From Mycobacterium sp. UM_CSW (GTDB taxonomy: Bacteria; Actinomycetota; Actinomycetes; Mycobacteriales; Mycobacteriaceae), in contig NZ_AUWQ01000079.1 of the NCBI RefSeq assembly GCF_000455205.1, forward strand, positions 1-59,892: DNA of 59,892 nt, written 5' to 3'. The position numbers and the translations under genes are program-made. The notes beneath the pieces were generated by a model. That model was not told where the DNA came from. It did not search any database and was given only the letters and a program-made list of their open reading frames with translations. Below, piece by piece: positions 1 to 11,216 of the stretch (within the stretch, counting starts at the first letter, position 1; each line of letters starts with the position of its first letter).

Positions 1-243
1 ACCTTCCTGGCCGCCGCGGTGCTCTACGCCCTGGCCATCGGCCAGGTGCGGGGGTTCGCCTTTACGTTGGGCCTCACCACGCTGCTGGACACCGTGGTGG
101 TGTTCCTGGTGACCTGGCCGCTGGTCTACCTGGCGTCCCAGTCCACGACGCTGGCCAAGCCGGCGTACAACGGCCTGGGCGCCGTGCAGCAGGTCGCGCG
201 GGAACGCCGGGCCGCGGCGGACGTGAAGACGGGACGGGGATAG
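1..243 (+). CDS. secD: SecD, C-terminal fragment (cut by window edge)
   Basis: This is the last 80 codons of a reading frame already open at base 1 and ending at TAG 241-243. The translation has two hydrophobic helices followed by a basic tail, as in the C-terminal membrane segment of SecD, the proton-motive-force-coupled subunit that pulls exported proteins through SecYEG. The identification rests mainly on position: secF starts 3 nt after this stop, followed by the same neighbours as in Rv2587c-Rv2583c. No start codon belongs to this fragment; a GTG at 19 is an internal valine. Confidence 0.88.
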   Translation, partial: TFLAAAVLYALAIGQVRGFAFTLGLTTLLDTVVVFLVTWPLVYLASQSTTLAKPAYNGLGAVQQVARERRAAADVKTGRG

Positions 244-246
244 CGC

Positions 247-1497
247 ATGAGTGCCGCCAAGGATGCGACCGCGCTGACCGACAGCGCCCAGTTGCCGCAC
301 CACAGCTTCATTTCCCGGCTCTACACCGGCACGGGCGCGTTCGAGGTGATCGGGCGGCGCCGGATGTGGTTCGGGATCAGCGGCGCGATCGTCGCGATCG
401 CGCTGATCAGCATCGTGCTGCGCGGCTTCACCTTCGGGATCGACTTCAAGGGCGGCACGACGGTGTCGATGCCGCGGGGGACAGCGCAGACCGCGCAGGT
501 GTCCGAGGTCTTCCGCAAGACCATCGGCAAGGACGCCGAGTCGGTGGTGATCGTCGGCAACGGCGCCTCGGCGACCGTGCAGATCCGGTCGGAGACGCTG
601 ACCAACGACCAGACCACCAAGCTGCGCAACGCGCTGTTCGACGCCTTCCAGCCGAAGGGCAACGACGGCAAGCCGAGCAAGCAGGCCATCAGCGACTCGG
701 CGGTGTCGGAGACCTGGGGTGACCAGATCACCAAGAAGGCGCTGATCGCGCTGGTGGTGTTCCTGGCGCTGGTCAGCCTGTACATCACCATCCGTTACGA
801 GCGCTACATGGCGATCTCCGCGCTGACCACCATGGTGTTCGACCTGACCGTCACCGCCGGCGTGTATTCACTGATCGGCTTCGAGGTCAGCCCGGCCACG
901 GTCATCGGGCTGCTGACCATCCTGGGTTTCTCGCTGTACGACACCGTCATCGTGTTCGACAAGGTCGAGGAGAACACCCGCGACTTCCAGCACACCAACC
1001 GGCGCACCTTCGCCGAGCACGCCAACCTGGCGATCAACCAGACGTTCATGCGCTCGATCAACACCAGCCTGATCAGCGTGCTGCCGGTGCTGGCGCTGAT
1101 GGTCGTGGCGGTGTGGCTGCTGGGCGTCGGCACGCTGAAGGACCTGGCGCTGGTCCAGCTGGTCGGCATCCTGGTGGGCACCTACTCGTCGATCTTCTTC
1201 GCCACCCCGCTGCTGGTCACCCTGCGCGAGCGCACCGAGCTGGTGCGCACTCACACCCGCCGGGTCCTTAAGCGGCGCGCGCGCTCCGACGACTCGGCCG
1301 TCGAGATCTCCGAGTCGGCCGCCGAAGAGCCGACGGAGGCGACCGAGGAAGCCGAAGCCACCGAGGCGGACAAGGCCACCGAGGCCGCCGAGGCCCCCGC
1401 CAAACCCGCGCCGAGCAAGCCGGCCCCCGGCGCGCGCCCGGTGCGCCCCACCGGAACCCGGCGCCCGACCGGCAAGCGAAACGCGGGCCGGCGGTAG
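247..1497 (+). CDS. secF: SecF protein-export membrane protein
   Basis: A 416-residue inner-membrane partner of SecD that assists late steps of Sec-dependent translocation. Seen in the sequence: a first membrane helix at about residues 41-62, the family motif FGIDFKGGT at 63-71, a periplasmic domain to about 160, and then five hydrophobic helices containing the SecF signature around GFSLYDTVIVFD (227-238). From about residue 345 there is a 70-residue low-complexity tail, first acidic (Glu/Ala/Thr) and then Pro/Lys/Arg-rich, which is longer than in most SecF proteins. The ATG lies 3 nt after the secD stop, so the two are probably translated together. Confidence 0.95.
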   Translation: MSAAKDATALTDSAQLPHHSFISRLYTGTGAFEVIGRRRMWFGISGAIVAIALISIVLRGFTFGIDFKGGTTVSMPRGTAQTAQVSEVFRKTIGKDAESVVIVGNGASATVQIRSETLTNDQTTKLRNALFDAFQPKGNDGKPSKQAISDSAVSETWGDQITKKALIALVVFLALVSLYITIRYERYMAISALTTMVFDLTVTAGVYSLIGFEVSPATVIGLLTILGFSLYDTVIVFDKVEENTRDFQHTNRRTFAEHANLAINQTFMRSINTSLISVLPVLALMVVAVWLLGVGTLKDLALVQLVGILVGTYSSIFFATPLLVTLRERTELVRTHTRRVLKRRARSDDSAVEISESAAEEPTEATEEAEATEADKATEAAEAPAKPAPSKPAPGARPVRPTGTRRPTGKRNAGRR

Positions 1498-1502
1498 GCC
1501 AT

Positions 1503-3161
1503 ATGTTGCGGGCCGACCGGGGGAACCTGAGGGGGACCGCGGCGGCTGCGTTGGCCGGCATGCTGCTGGCGGCGTTCGCGTTGGCCGGGTGCTCGGGCAG
1601 CGCCGCCTCGAACGTCGACTACGTGGTCGATGGCCCGCTGGTCAGCTACAACACCAACACCGTCGTCGGCGCCGCGTCGGCGGGGGCGCAGGCGTTCGCC
1701 CGCACGCTGACCGGCTTCGGCTATCACGGCCCCGACGGGCAGGTCGTCGCCGACCGCGACTTCGGCTCCGTCTCGGTCGTGGGCGGTTCGCCGCTGGTCC
1801 TCGACTACCAGATCGCCGACAACGCCGTCTACAGCGACGGCAAGCCGGTGACCTGTGACGACCTGGTGCTGGCGTGGGCGGCCCAGTCCGGCCGGTTCCC
1901 CGGCTTCGACGCCGCCAGCCAGGCCGGCTACGTCGACGTCGCCAACGTCGAGTGCATCCCGGGTCAGAAGAAGGCAAGGTTGTCCTTCGTCCCGGACCGC
2001 GCCGTCGTCGACTACGCCCAGCTGTTCGCCGCGACCACGATCATGCCGTCGCACGTGATCGCCGATCAGCTGAACGTGGACGTGACCGCGGCGCTGCTGA
2101 GCAACAACGGGCCCGTGGTGGCGCAGATCGCCAAGCTGTGGAATACCGGCTGGGACCTCAAGCCAGGTGTCGACCTCAAGCGCTTCCCGTCGTCGGGCCC
2201 GTACAAGATCGAGCGCATCCTGGACGGCGGCGCGGTGGTGCTCGTCGCCAACGACCGGTGGTGGGGGCCCAAGGCGGTGACCAAGCGGATCACCGTCTGG
2301 CCCCAGGGGCCGGACATCCAGGACCGGGTCAACAACCGCAGCGTCGACGTCGTCGACGTCGCCGCCGGCTCCTCCGGCGCGCTGGCCACCCCCGACAACT
2401 ACGAGCGTTCCGATGCGCCGTCGGACGGCATCGAGCAGTTGATCTTCGCGCCGCAGGGACCGCTGGCGCAGCCCAAGGTCCGGCGCGCGTTCGCGTTGTG
2501 CACGCCCCGCGACACGATCGCGCACGACGCCGGGGTGCCGATCGCCAATTCCCGCCTGCAGCCCGCCACCGAGGACGCCATCGCGGCCGGTGAGGGCGCC
2601 GCCGAGGCCGGTCCGTTCGGCAAGGCCGACCCCGCCGCCGCCCGCGAGGCCCTCGGCGGCGCGCCCCAGCCGGTGCGGATCGGCTACCAGGGGCCCAACG
2701 CGCGGCTGGCGGTGACGGTCGGGTCGATCACCAAGTCCTGCGAGGCGGCCGGCATCACCGTCACCAGCGTCCCGCTGGACACCTCCGGGCCCCAGGCGCT
2801 GCGGGACGGCAAGATCGACGTGCTGCTGGCCAGCACCGGCGGGGCCACCGGCAGCGGGTCGACCGGGTCGTCGGCCATGGACGCCTACGCGCTGCACAGC
2901 GGCAACGGCAACAATCTGTCGGGCTACAACAACCCCCAGGTCGACGGCGCGATCAGCGCGCTGGCGGTGTCGGCCGACCCGGCCGAGCGGGTCCGGCTGC
3001 TGGCGCAGGCGGCCCCGCCGCTGTGGGCCGACATGCCGACCCTGCCGCTGTACCGGCAGCAACGCACGCTGCTGACATCGAAGAAGATGTACGCCGTGAG
3101 CAGGAACCCGACCCGGTGGGGAGCCGGCTGGAACATGGATCGATGGGCCTTAATACAGTGA
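1503..3161 (+). CDS. Extracellular solute (peptide)-binding lipoprotein, family 5
   Basis: A 552-residue lipoprotein of the DppA/OppA (SBP_bac_5) family, equivalent to Rv2585c by position. The signal peptide ends in a lipobox LAGC with the lipidated cysteine at residue 30, so the mature protein would be anchored outside the membrane. The body has the usual two-lobed binding-protein features, including a final '[10 protein letters not shown]' stretch before the C terminus. No permease or ATPase genes sit beside it. Instead it is embedded between secF (5-nt gap) and apt (7-nt gap), so its ligand cannot be inferred from context. A possible role is peptide capture or a folding function linked to export. 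Confidence 0.88.
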   Translation: MLRADRGNLRGTAAAALAGMLLAAFALAGCSGSAASNVDYVVDGPLVSYNTNTVVGAASAGAQAFARTLTGFGYHGPDGQVVADRDFGSVSVVGGSPLVLDYQIADNAVYSDGKPVTCDDLVLAWAAQSGRFPGFDAASQAGYVDVANVECIPGQKKARLSFVPDRAVVDYAQLFAATTIMPSHVIADQLNVDVTAALLSNNGPVVAQIAKLWNTGWDLKPGVDLKRFPSSGPYKIERILDGGAVVLVANDRWWGPKAVTKRITVWPQGPDIQDRVNNRSVDVVDVAAGSSGALATPDNYERSDAPSDGIEQLIFAPQGPLAQPKVRRAFALCTPRDTIAHDAGVPIANSRLQPATEDAIAAGEGAAEAGPFGKADPAAAREALGGAPQPVRIGYQGPNARLAVTVGSITKSCEAAGITVTSVPLDTSGPQALRDGKIDVLLASTGGATGSGSTGSSAMDAYALHSGNGNNLSGYNNPQVDGAISALAVSADPAERVRLLAQAAPPLWADMPTLPLYRQQRTLLTSKKMYAVSRNPTRWGAGWNMDRWALIQ

Positions 3162-3168
3162 GGCTCGA

Positions 3169-3699
3169 GTGACGGGCGCTCCGGTGGCTGCGGTGATCGC
3201 GTCGCTGACGCGGGACGTCGCCGACTTTCCGCAGCCCGGCGTGCAGTTCAAGGACCTCACCCCGCTGTTCGCCGACCGGGACGGGATGAACGCGGTCGTC
3301 GACGCACTGGCCGAGATCGCGTCCGGCGCCGACCTGGTGGCCGGCATCGACTCCCGCGGGTTCCTGGTGGCCGCGGCGGTCGCAGGCCGGCTGGGCACCG
3401 GTGTGCTGGCCATCCGCAAGGCGGGCAAGCTGCCGCCGCCGGTGCACGCCGAGCGCTACGACCTGGAATACGGCAGCGCCACCCTCGAGATCCCGGCCGA
3501 CGGGATCGACCTGCGCGGCCGCGACGTTGTCGTCATAGACGACGTGCTGGCCACCGGCGGCACCCTGGGCGCGGCCACCCGGCTGCTGGAGCGCGCCGGG
3601 GCGCACGTGACCGCGGCCGCGGTGGTGGTGGAAATCGTCGCGCTGGGCGGTCGCGAGGCCGTCGCGCCGCTGCCCGTGCACAGCCTGAGCAGGGCCTAG
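3169..3699 (+). CDS. apt: Adenine phosphoribosyltransferase
   Basis: A 176-residue type I phosphoribosyltransferase that converts adenine and PRPP to AMP and pyrophosphate in purine salvage. The PRPP-binding motif [12 protein letters not shown] is at residues 121-132, and the family segment GIDSRGFL is at 59-66. The start is GTG at 3169, 7 nt after the lipoprotein stop. It lies directly upstream of relA, which fits the known link between purine nucleotide pools and (p)ppGpp metabolism. The length is normal for the family. Confidence 0.94.
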   Translation: MTGAPVAAVIASLTRDVADFPQPGVQFKDLTPLFADRDGMNAVVDALAEIASGADLVAGIDSRGFLVAAAVAGRLGTGVLAIRKAGKLPPPVHAERYDLEYGSATLEIPADGIDLRGRDVVVIDDVLATGGTLGAATRLLERAGAHVTAAAVVVEIVALGGREAVAPLPVHSLSRA

Positions 3700-3748
3700 C
3701 ACACTCGACCGGGCCGGGAGAACGGACTTTGGAGATATCCTCGACGTC

Positions 3749-3756
3749 GGAGGTGA
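3749..3756 (+). promoter_or_regulatory. Shine-Dalgarno that fixes the relA start
   Basis: GGAGGTGA lies 5 nt before GTG 3762. The same frame can be opened from a TTG at 3729, but that codon has no comparable ribosome-binding site. The residues after GTG 3762 (ADDQ...QAVAPP) resemble the N terminus recalled for M. tuberculosis RelA. Confidence 0.75.
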
Positions 3757-3761
3757 CAATC

Positions 3762-6122
3762 GTGGCGGACGACCAGAGCACGACCCAGGCCGTCGCGCCG
3801 CCGATCGAAGAGACGCCGGTCGTCGAGCCGTCGGAGGCGCCGACCGAGACGCTGAAGACTTCCAGCAGCGCCTCGCGCCGGGTGCGCGCCCGGCTGGCGC
3901 GGCGGATGACCGCCCAGCGCAGCGCGCTGAACCCCGTGCTCGAGCCGCTGGTGGCGGTGCACCGGGAGATCTATCCCAAGGCCAACTTGCAGCTGCTGCA
4001 GCGGGCGTTCGAGGTCGCCGACGAGCGGCACGCCACGCAGTTGCGCCACTCCGGTGACCCGTACATCACCCACCCGCTGGCCGTCGCCAACATCCTGGCC
4101 GAATTGGGCATGGACACCACCACTTTGGTGGCCGCGCTGCTGCACGACACCGTCGAGGACACCGGCTACACGCTGGAGCAGCTGTCGGAGGAGTTCGGCG
4201 AAGAGGTGGGCCACCTCGTCGACGGCGTGACCAAGCTGGACCGCGTCGTGCTGGGCAGCGCGGCCGAGGGCGAGACCATCCGCAAGATGATCACCGCCAT
4301 GGCGCGCGACCCCCGGGTGCTGGTGATCAAGGTCGCCGACCGGCTGCACAACATGCGCACCATGCGCTTCCTGCCGCCGGAGAAGCAGGCCCGCAAGGCC
4401 CGCGAGACGCTGGAAGTCATTGCGCCCCTTGCCCATCGGCTGGGTATGGCCAGTGTCAAGTGGGAGCTGGAAGACCTGTCGTTCGCTATCCTGCACCCCA
4501 AGAAGTACGAGGAGATCGTGCGGCTGGTCGCCGGGCGCGCGCCGTCGCGCGACACCTACCTGGCCAAGGTCCGCACCGAGATCGTCAACACGCTGGGTGC
4601 GTCGAAGATCAAGGCGACCGTCGAGGGCCGCCCCAAGCACTACTGGTCGATCTACCAGAAGATGATCGTCAAGGGCCGCGACTTCGACGACATCCACGAC
4701 CTGGTCGGCATCCGCATCCTGTGCGACGAGATCCGGGACTGCTACGCCGCCGTCGGCGTGGTCCACTCGCTGTGGCAGCCGATGGCGGGCCGGTTCAAGG
4801 ACTACATCGCTCAGCCGCGTTACGGGGTGTACCAGTCGCTGCACACCACCGTCGTCGGGCCGGAGGGCAAGCCGCTGGAGGTGCAGATCCGCACCCGTGA
4901 CATGCACCGCACCGCCGAGTACGGCATCGCCGCGCACTGGCGCTACAAGGAAGCCAAGGGCCGCAACGGAGTTCCGCATCCGCACGCCGCCGCCGAGATC
5001 GACGACATGGCCTGGATGCGCCAGCTGCTCGACTGGCAACGGGAGGCCGCCGACCCCGGCGAGTTCCTGGAGTCGCTGCGCTATGACCTTGCGGTCCAGG
5101 AGATCTTCGTCTTCACGCCCAAGGGCGACGTCATCACGCTGCCGACCGGGTCGACGCCGGTGGACTTCGCGTACGCCGTGCACACCGAGGTCGGTCACCG
5201 CTGCATCGGCGCCCGGGTGAACGGGCGCCTGGTGGCGCTGGAACGCAAGCTCGAAAACGGCGAAGTCGTCGAGGTTTTCACGTCCAAGGCGCCCAACGCG
5301 GGGCCGTCGCGGGACTGGCAGCAGTTCGTGGTGTCCCCGCGCGCGAAGACCAAGATCCGCCAGTGGTTCGCCAAGGAGCGCCGCGAGGAGGCGCTCGAGG
5401 CCGGCAAGGACGCGATGGCGCGCGAGGTGCGCCGTGGCGGACTTCCGTTGCAGCGCTTGGTGAATGGCGAGTCGATGGCTGCGGTGGCCCGCGAACTGCA
5501 CTACGCCGACGTGTCCGCGCTGTACACCGCGATCGGTGAGGGGCATGTGTCCGCGCGCCACGTCGTGCAGCGGCTGCTGGCCGAGCTCGGCGGAATCGAC
5601 CAGGCCGAGGAGGAACTCGCCGAGCGGTCCACGCCGACCACCATGCTGCGTCGCCCGCGCAGCAGCGACGACGTCGGCGTCTCGGTCCCCGGCGCCCCGG
5701 GCGTGCTGACCAAGCTGGCCAAGTGCTGCACGCCGGTGCCCGGCGACCAGATCATGGGGTTCGTCACCCGCGGCGGCGGGGTCAGCGTGCACCGCACCGA
5801 CTGCACCAACGCCGCGTCGCTGCAGCAGCAGGCCGAGCGCATCATCGAGGTGCTGTGGGCGCCGTCGGCGTCGTCGGTGTTCCTGGTGGCCATCCAGGTC
5901 GAGGCGCTCGACCGGCACCGGTTGCTCTCGGACATCACCCGGGTGCTGGCCGACGAGAAGGTCAACATCCTGTCGGCGTCGGTCACCACCTCGGGCGACC
6001 GGGTTGCGATCAGCCGGTTCACCTTCGAGATGGGCGACCCTAAGCATCTGGGCCACTTGCTCAACGTCGTGCGGAACGTCGAGGGCGTGTACGACGTGTA
6101 CCGCGTGACTTCCGCCGCTTAG
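3762..6122 (+). CDS. relA: Bifunctional (p)ppGpp synthetase/hydrolase Rel
   Basis: A 786-residue Rel protein that both makes (p)ppGpp from GTP/GDP and ATP and degrades it, controlling the stringent response. Domain order: an HD hydrolase domain with the intact HDTVEDT motif near residue 128, the RelA/SpoT synthetase domain (about 240-370), a TGS domain following [10 protein letters not shown], a conserved Cys-containing segment (KCCTPVPGD), and a C-terminal ACT domain. The intact HD motif argues that both activities are kept. I chose GTG 3762 over TTG 3729 because of the strong ribosome-binding site. The gene sits 62 nt after apt in the secDF-apt-rel unit, and its stop overlaps the stop of the opposing gene. 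Confidence 0.96.
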   Translation: MADDQSTTQAVAPPIEETPVVEPSEAPTETLKTSSSASRRVRARLARRMTAQRSALNPVLEPLVAVHREIYPKANLQLLQRAFEVADERHATQLRHSGDPYITHPLAVANILAELGMDTTTLVAALLHDTVEDTGYTLEQLSEEFGEEVGHLVDGVTKLDRVVLGSAAEGETIRKMITAMARDPRVLVIKVADRLHNMRTMRFLPPEKQARKARETLEVIAPLAHRLGMASVKWELEDLSFAILHPKKYEEIVRLVAGRAPSRDTYLAKVRTEIVNTLGASKIKATVEGRPKHYWSIYQKMIVKGRDFDDIHDLVGIRILCDEIRDCYAAVGVVHSLWQPMAGRFKDYIAQPRYGVYQSLHTTVVGPEGKPLEVQIRTRDMHRTAEYGIAAHWRYKEAKGRNGVPHPHAAAEIDDMAWMRQLLDWQREAADPGEFLESLRYDLAVQEIFVFTPKGDVITLPTGSTPVDFAYAVHTEVGHRCIGARVNGRLVALERKLENGEVVEVFTSKAPNAGPSRDWQQFVVSPRAKTKIRQWFAKERREEALEAGKDAMAREVRRGGLPLQRLVNGESMAAVARELHYADVSALYTAIGEGHVSARHVVQRLLAELGGIDQAEEELAERSTPTTMLRRPRSSDDVGVSVPGAPGVLTKLAKCCTPVPGDQIMGFVTRGGGVSVHRTDCTNAASLQQQAERIIEVLWAPSASSVFLVAIQVEALDRHRLLSDITRVLADEKVNILSASVTTSGDRVAISRFTFEMGDPKHLGHLLNVVRNVEGVYDVYRVTSAA

Positions 6123-6487
6123 CGCCGGCTGGCCGCCCGCTTGCGCTGCACCGGGATCCTGACGACCTCGGTGTGGGACTGTCCCTCGTCCTCCAACACG
6201 ATCACGCCCTCCGCGTCGCTGCCAACCGGTTTGGCCGCCCCCTCGAGCACCTCGCCGACGACGCGGACCGCCTTGGGCAGCGCGGTGTGCGTCAACACCT
6301 TGAAGAGCGGGACCGCCGCGATGAACAGCGCCAGCGGCGGCTCGATCAGGCCCAGCCCGGTCGCCACCACCAGGCCGCCGAAGTAGCCGACAGACCGTGG
6401 CACGTCGACTTCGACGGCGCCCACCTGGACTTCCAACACGTTTTCCGGTGCACCGAACCGGATCTCCACGGCGCTACTGGTGGCCAT
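6119..6487 (-). CDS. Conserved hypothetical protein with hydrophobic centre
   Basis: A 122-residue protein I do not recognise. The N-terminal third is beta-like and acidic, residues 33-62 are strongly hydrophobic and could span or dip into a membrane, and the C-terminal half is charged and ends in Arg/Lys. The gene is convergent with relA: the tetranucleotide TTAG gives relA its TAG and this gene its TAA, leaving no room for an intergenic terminator. The start ATG is at 6487, divergent from the cyclase gene. The clean codon pattern over the whole frame supports a real gene; the function is unknown. Confidence 0.68.
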   Translation of the reverse strand: MATSSAVEIRFGAPENVLEVQVGAVEVDVPRSVGYFGGLVVATGLGLIEPPLALFIAAVPLFKVLTHTALPKAVRVVGEVLEGAAKPVGSDAEGVIVLEDEGQSHTEVVRIPVQRKRAASRR

Positions 6488-6575
6488 GACCCCCTCCTCA
6501 TACTCGTGCGGAAGCCTTCGGGTACCCCGTGCGGTCGCGCCTAGCCCACTCGCACGGGATTGAGCGTGTTATTCG

Positions 6576-6601
6576 CCGCCAAACGCCCCTATTCTTGGCG
6601 G
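6576..6601. promoter_or_regulatory. Inverted repeat in the cyclase-gene leader
   Basis: CCGCCAA (6576-6582) and TTGGCGG (6595-6601) form a perfect 7-bp inverted repeat with a 12-nt spacer, 33 nt before ATG 6634. It lies between two divergent genes. It could be an operator or a 5' leader hairpin; the sequence alone does not decide. Confidence 0.4.
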
Positions 6602-6633
6602 ATCGGGGTTTGACCGCGATAGGTGGTACTGCC

Positions 6634-9600
6634 ATGACGGCGGCGGGATTGGCTTGCGGTGCGTGCGGTATCGAATTGCCGCCGAATTCGAAATTCTGCA
6701 ATGCGTGCGGGTCTCCGGTCGCGGTGCCCGACACAACGGCGGAATACAAGCAGGTGACGGTGCTGTTCGCCGACATGGTGCGCTCGATGGACATCGCGAC
6801 TGCGCTGGACATGGAGCGGTGGCGCGAGATCATGACCGAAGCCGTCGAGCGGTCTGCCGCGGCCGTGCGCCGCTACGGCGGCACGGTCGAATACTACGGT
6901 GACGGGCTGATGGCCCTGTTCGGGGCGCCAGTTGCGTTGGAGGATCACGCTTTTCGGGCGTGTCTGGCGGCGCTGGCGATCCAGGACGAGGTGAACCGGC
7001 TGGCGGAGGAGGTAGCCCGCCGCGATGGCGTGCCGTTGCGGTTGCGGGTGGGCCTGAATTCGGGACGGGTGATCGCCGGTGAGATCGGCTCGGGGTCGCC
7101 GAGGTACGCCGCGACCGGCCAGCCGGTCGGGTTCGCCGAGCGGATGCAGTCGGTGGCGCCGCCAGGCGGAGTGATGTTGTCGGAGTCGACGGCACGGCTG
7201 GTCGAGCATGCCGCCACGCTGACCGAACCCGAGTGGGTGCACGTCAAGGGCATCGACCAACCGGTGCGCACGCGCCGGCTCATCGGAATCGGTCCACGGC
7301 ATGGGCCGGTCGGACGCGCTGAGGCAAGGCTGGTCGGTCGCAGCCGGGAAATGGCGGCTCTTGGCGCGCTGGTGGACCGCGCGATCAGCGGCCATGGTGG
7401 TGTGGTGGCTGTGGTGGGGCCGCCGGGCATCGGCAAGAGCCGGACGGCCCGCGAGACCGCGGCCGTGGCGGCCGGTCGCGGTGTCGAGGTGTTTTGGACC
7501 TACTGCGAATCCCACGCCGGTGATGTTCCCTTCCGTGTGGTCGCCCAGCTGCTGCGCTCGCGCACCGGCGTGGCCGACCTCGGCGCCGAGGCCGCCCGCG
7601 CCCGAGTGCGGGAGCAGCTGCCGAACGCCGACCCCCAGGATCTGCTGCTGCTTGAGGATCTGCTCGGCATCGCCGATCCCGAGGTGCCGCTGCCCGCCAT
7701 CGACCCGGATGCGCGCCGCCGCCGGTTGACCGCCTTGATCAACGCCGCGTCGCTGGCCAGCACGCGACCGGCGCTGTTGATCATCGAGGATGCCCAGTGG
7801 ATCGACACGGTCAGCGAGTCGATGCTGGCCGACTTCCTCACGGTCATCGCGCAAACCTCGTCGATGGTGTTGCTCACCGCCCGCCCCGAATACCAGGGAG
7901 CCTTGACGCGGGTGCCTGCCGCGCAGACGATAACGCTTGCCCCCCTTGGTGATTCGGACACCGCAGCGCTGATCGGTGAGCTGCTGGGCTCGGATCCGTC
8001 GGTCGGCGAGCTAGCGGATGCGCTCGCGGAACGGGCCGCCGGGAACCCGTTTTTCGCCGAGGAGATGGTGCGCGATCTGGCCCAAAGCGGCGCGTTGGCA
8101 GGCGAGCGTGGTGGCTATGTGCGCCAGGTCGATGTGGCCGAGGTGAGCGTGCCGGCCACGGTGCACACGGCCATCGAGGCGCGCATCGACCGCCTGAGCA
8201 CATCGGCCAAGCGGACGGTGCACGCGGCGTCGGTGATCGGCGCACGGTTCGCGACCGACCTGCTAGACGCGTTGGGCATCGATGCGGTACTCGACGAGCC
8301 GCTGGGCGCGGAGCTCATCGATCAGGTACGGCCCACCCCACCCGCCGAGTACGCCTTCCGCCACCCGCTGATCCGTGCGGTGGCCTACGAGTCACAGCTC
8401 AAATCGGACCGCGCCGAGTTGCACCGGCGCGTCGCGGCCGCCATTGAATCAGGTGACCCGGCCGCCACCGAGGAAAATGCCGCCCTGATCGCCGAACACC
8501 TGGAGGCCGCCGGCGATGCGTATGCCGCCTACGGCTGGCACATGCGCGCCGCAGCCTGGGCGACCAACCGCGACTTCGCGTCGGCGTGGCTGAGTTGGGA
8601 GCGTGCCCAAAGGGTCGCCGATGCACTGCCCGCCGAGGACCCCAACCGGGCGGCCATGCGCATCGCCCCGCGCACCATGCTGTGCGGGATCGCCTTCCGA
8701 GTCCACGAGCGGGTTGCCGGGGACCGGTTTGACGAATTACGGGAGTTGTGCACCGCCGCCGGGGACAAGGCGTCGCTGGCCATCGGGATGGCCGGGCTGG
8801 TGGTCGATTACGGGTTTGAAGACCGGGTGCGCGAGGCGTCGGGGCTGGCATCCGAACAGATGGCCCTCATCGAATCCATCGGCGATCCGACCCTCATGTT
8901 GGGGCTGTCTCCCCTAGCGATCTACGCCAAGGCGGAAACCGCCGAGTTCGGTGAAATCCTGCGCTGGTCGCAGCGGGTCATCGAGCTGGCCGACGGTGAC
9001 CCGTTGAAAGGCAACTTCATTGTCGGGTCCCCGTTGGCGATCGCCTTGATGGCGCGGGGGATTGCCCGGTGTTTGCTGGGTAGTCCCGGGTGGCGCGACG
9101 AAATACGGCACGGGCTCGCTACGGCCCGCAGCGCCGACCCCGGGACCTACGCGTGGGTTGTCTGCTGGGTCTACTTCGGTGGGATACCGTACGGCGTGCT
9201 GCGGCCCGACGATCGCGCGGTGCGCGAGATCGAGGATGCCCTACAGGACGTCGAACGATCAGGTGATGACGTCGCCGTGGCCCAAGCCCGGCAAACGCTG
9301 GGCATGGCGCTGGTGCACCGCCACACGGCCGTCGAGCGTGCTCGGGGACACAAGCTACTGACCGACGTCAGCGAGATGCTCCTGCGCATGGGATGGGGCT
9401 TATCCACGCTGCCGCTCCTCAATGTCTACTCGGCACGGGAGAGGGCTCGAGGTGGAGATCGCGATGAGGCCATCCGGTTGATGCGCGCCGCCGCCGACCA
9501 TGTGTTCCGCGAGGGACAGCTGCTGGTGTATGGCATTCCCGCGACGGGTGTTCTGGTGGAGACACTGCTCGACCGCGGGACCGACGCCGACGTGGCCGAA

Positions 9601-9810
9601 GCCGAGGCCGCGATCAAGCGGTTGGCGGCTGCGCCAGCCGATGACGGACTGGTGATACGCGACGCCTGGCTGCTGCGGCTGCGCGCCCTGCTGGCCCGTG
9701 CCCGCGGCGACGATTCCGCCTACCGCGATTACCGGGATCGCTGTCGCGCCATGGCGGAATCGCTCGGCTACGAAGGACACATCGCCTGGGCTCAGAAGAT
9801 GTGTGGTTAG
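6634..9810 (+). CDS. Zinc-ribbon / class III cyclase / AAA ATPase signalling protein
   Basis: A 1058-residue multidomain protein. A short zinc ribbon (C8, C11, C22, C25) is followed by a class III adenylate/guanylate cyclase domain (about 36-215). A P-loop ATPase module comes next, with Walker A GPPGIGKS at 262-269 and a Walker B-like LLIIEDAQW, then a long helical TPR-like C-terminal half. The cyclase metal ligands appear present (D47 in FADMV, D90 in YYGDG). However, the usual transition-state Asn of the V-N-x-A-x-R motif is Gly (VGFAER, G166), so cyclase activity is doubtful. ATG 6634 is preferred, with AGGTGG at 6621-6626; the frame stays open to 6529 without a good ribosome-binding site. 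The TAG overlaps the stop of the PE_PGRS gene. Confidence 0.85.
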   Translation: MTAAGLACGACGIELPPNSKFCNACGSPVAVPDTTAEYKQVTVLFADMVRSMDIATALDMERWREIMTEAVERSAAAVRRYGGTVEYYGDGLMALFGAPVALEDHAFRACLAALAIQDEVNRLAEEVARRDGVPLRLRVGLNSGRVIAGEIGSGSPRYAATGQPVGFAERMQSVAPPGGVMLSESTARLVEHAATLTEPEWVHVKGIDQPVRTRRLIGIGPRHGPVGRAEARLVGRSREMAALGALVDRAISGHGGVVAVVGPPGIGKSRTARETAAVAAGRGVEVFWTYCESHAGDVPFRVVAQLLRSRTGVADLGAEAARARVREQLPNADPQDLLLLEDLLGIADPEVPLPAIDPDARRRRLTALINAASLASTRPALLIIEDAQWIDTVSESMLADFLTVIAQTSSMVLLTARPEYQGALTRVPAAQTITLAPLGDSDTAALIGELLGSDPSVGELADALAERAAGNPFFAEEMVRDLAQSGALAGERGGYVRQVDVAEVSVPATVHTAIEARIDRLSTSAKRTVHAASVIGARFATDLLDALGIDAVLDEPLGAELIDQVRPTPPAEYAFRHPLIRAVAYESQLKSDRAELHRRVAAAIESGDPAATEENAALIAEHLEAAGDAYAAYGWHMRAAAWATNRDFASAWLSWERAQRVADALPAEDPNRAAMRIAPRTMLCGIAFRVHERVAGDRFDELRELCTAAGDKASLAIGMAGLVVDYGFEDRVREASGLASEQMALIESIGDPTLMLGLSPLAIYAKAETAEFGEILRWSQRVIELADGDPLKGNFIVGSPLAIALMARGIARCLLGSPGWRDEIRHGLATARSADPGTYAWVVCWVYFGGIPYGVLRPDDRAVREIEDALQDVERSGDDVAVAQARQTLGMALVHRHTAVERARGHKLLTDVSEMLLRMGWGLSTLPLLNVYSARERARGGDRDEAIRLMRAAADHVFREGQLLVYGIPATGVLVETLLDRGTDADVAEAEAAIKRLAAAPADDGLVIRDAWLLRLRALLARARGDDSAYRDYRDRCRAMAESLGYEGHIAWAQKMCG

Positions 9811-11216
9811 GGCAAGCCATTCAGCCCGGGTGCGCCGAGCAGCGTGATGGTGCCGCCGCTGCCGGGGGTGCCCGCGGTCGTGCCAAGCCCGGCGTTGCCG
9901 CCGTTGCCGCCGGCGCCGAGGATCGCTACGGCGTTGCCGCCGTTGCCGCCGTTGCCGCTGGTCGTCGCGCCGTCTCCGCCGGCGCCGCCGGCACCGCCGT
10001 CGCCCAACAGCTTGACGTTGCCGCCGTCGGCCCCGCGGCCGCCGACAAGGCCGGCCCCGCCGTCGCCGCCGTTGCCGCCGTCGCCGATGATCCCGCTGTT
10101 GCCGCTATTGCCGCCGTTCCCGCCGGTGCCGAGGAACGCGGAGCCGCCCTGGCCGCCGTGACCACCGTTGCCGAACACCCCGGCGGTGCCCGCGTCGCCG
10201 CCGCTGCCGCCGTGTCCACCCGCTCCGGTGGCGTCCCCGCCGGTCCCGCCGGTGCCGCCGTTGCCGTGCAGCCACGCGCCCTTGCCGCCGTGGCCACCGA
10301 AACCGCCTATCCCGTTGGCGCCGGTAGCGCTCCCGCCGGCCCCGCCGGTGCCGCCGTTGCCCTGCAACCAACCGCCGTTGCCAGCGTTACCACCCAAACC
10401 GCCGGCGGTATCGCCGGCCCCACCCGCCCCGCCGCTGCCGCCGGAGCCTTGTAGCCACCCGCCGCTGCCGCCGGCGCCGCCGTAACCGCCGAAACCGTTG
10501 GCATCGCTTCCGCCGGCTCCGCCCGCGCCGCCGTGGCCGAGCATCGGGGCGTTGCCGCCCGCCCCACCCATGCCGCCAGTTCCGCCGACGGCCGTGGCGA
10601 TCCCCCCGGCCCCGCCTGCGCCGCCGGACCCGATCAGCCACCCGCCCCGGCCGCCGACGCCGCCCGTCCCGCCCGTCCCGCCCTGCCCGCCTCGGCCGCC
10701 GTTGCCGATGAGGCCGGCGTGCCCGCCCGCGCCGCCGGGCGCGCCGGGATTGGTGCCGTTCCCACCGGCACCGCCGTTGCCAAACAAGATTCCGCCGGCC
10801 CCGCCGGGCTGCCCCACCCCGTTGATGGTTTGCCCAGTGGCGCCGTTGCCGATCAATGGGCGTTTGAACAGCGCTTCGGTGGGTGCGTTGATCACGCCCA
10901 GCACGTCGTGCTGGAGGATCTGCAGCGGTGAGACGTTGGCGGCCTCGGCCGCCCCGTACGCTCCCGCGGCGGAAGTGAGGGCGTTGACGAACTGGTCGTG
11001 AAAGGCCGTCGCCTGGGCGCTGATTGACTGGAATGCCTGGGCGTGCTCGCCGAACACGACCGCGATACCCGCCGACACTTCGTCCGCGCCCGCAGCCAAA
11101 ACCTTGGTGGTGGGCGACGCCGCGGCCGCGTTGGCCGCGCTGATCGCGGACCCGATGCCCGCCAAATCTGTCGCCGCCGTTGTCACCGTCTCCGGCACCG
11201 CGATCACAAAAGACAT
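9807..11216 (-). CDS. PE_PGRS family protein
   Basis: A 469-residue protein with an N-terminal PE domain (starting MSFVIAVPE, about residues 1-95) and a short linker with the GRPLIG-like sequence KRPLIGNG (119-125). A long Gly-Gly-Xaa / Gly-Asn-Gly repeat region follows from about 134 to the end. PE_PGRS proteins are typically exported to the cell surface through ESX-5; neither export nor function is shown here. GGGAGGT lies just upstream of the ATG at 11216. A 925-bp stretch with lower GC lies before it. The family is confined to a subset of slow-growing mycobacteria, so it helps place the organism. Confidence 0.93.
   Translation of the reverse strand: MSFVIAVPETVTTAATDLAGIGSAISAANAAAASPTTKVLAAGADEVSAGIAVVFGEHAQAFQSISAQATAFHDQFVNALTSAAGAYGAAEAANVSPLQILQHDVLGVINAPTEALFKRPLIGNGATGQTINGVGQPGGAGGILFGNGGAGGNGTNPGAPGGAGGHAGLIGNGGRGGQGGTGGTGGVGGRGGWLIGSGGAGGAGGIATAVGGTGGMGGAGGNAPMLGHGGAGGAGGSDANGFGGYGGAGGSGGWLQGSGGSGGAGGAGDTAGGLGGNAGNGGWLQGNGGTGGAGGSATGANGIGGFGGHGGKGAWLHGNGGTGGTGGDATGAGGHGGSGGDAGTAGVFGNGGHGGQGGSAFLGTGGNGGNSGNSGIIGDGGNGGDGGAGLVGGRGADGGNVKLLGDGGAGGAGGDGATTSGNGGNGGNAVAILGAGGNGGNAGLGTTAGTPGSGGTITLLGAPGLNGLP
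9820..10817 (-). repeat. PGRS Gly-rich codon repeats
   Basis: About 1 kb of imperfect GGC-GGN-rich trinucleotide and hexanucleotide repeats encodes the Gly-Gly-Xaa and Gly-Asn-Gly units of the PE_PGRS protein. The repeats are degenerate and unevenly spaced, so they are coding low complexity. Such tracts are prone to in-frame indels and to assembly error. Confidence 0.9.

Noticed and set aside
1251-3062. 603-codon frame antisense to the lipoprotein gene and secF tail
   Set aside because: Product is a Gly/Arg/Val/Asp mixture with no domain. It overlaps two well-supported genes.
3696-6056. 786-codon open frame antisense to relA
   Set aside because: It mirrors relA codon by codon, its product is Arg/Gly/Val/His-rich low complexity, and it resembles no family. 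High GC keeps such frames open.
9820-10817. Possible CRISPR or satellite array
   Set aside because: The repeats are degenerate Gly codons in frame, without constant repeat length or spacers. They are PGRS coding sequence.
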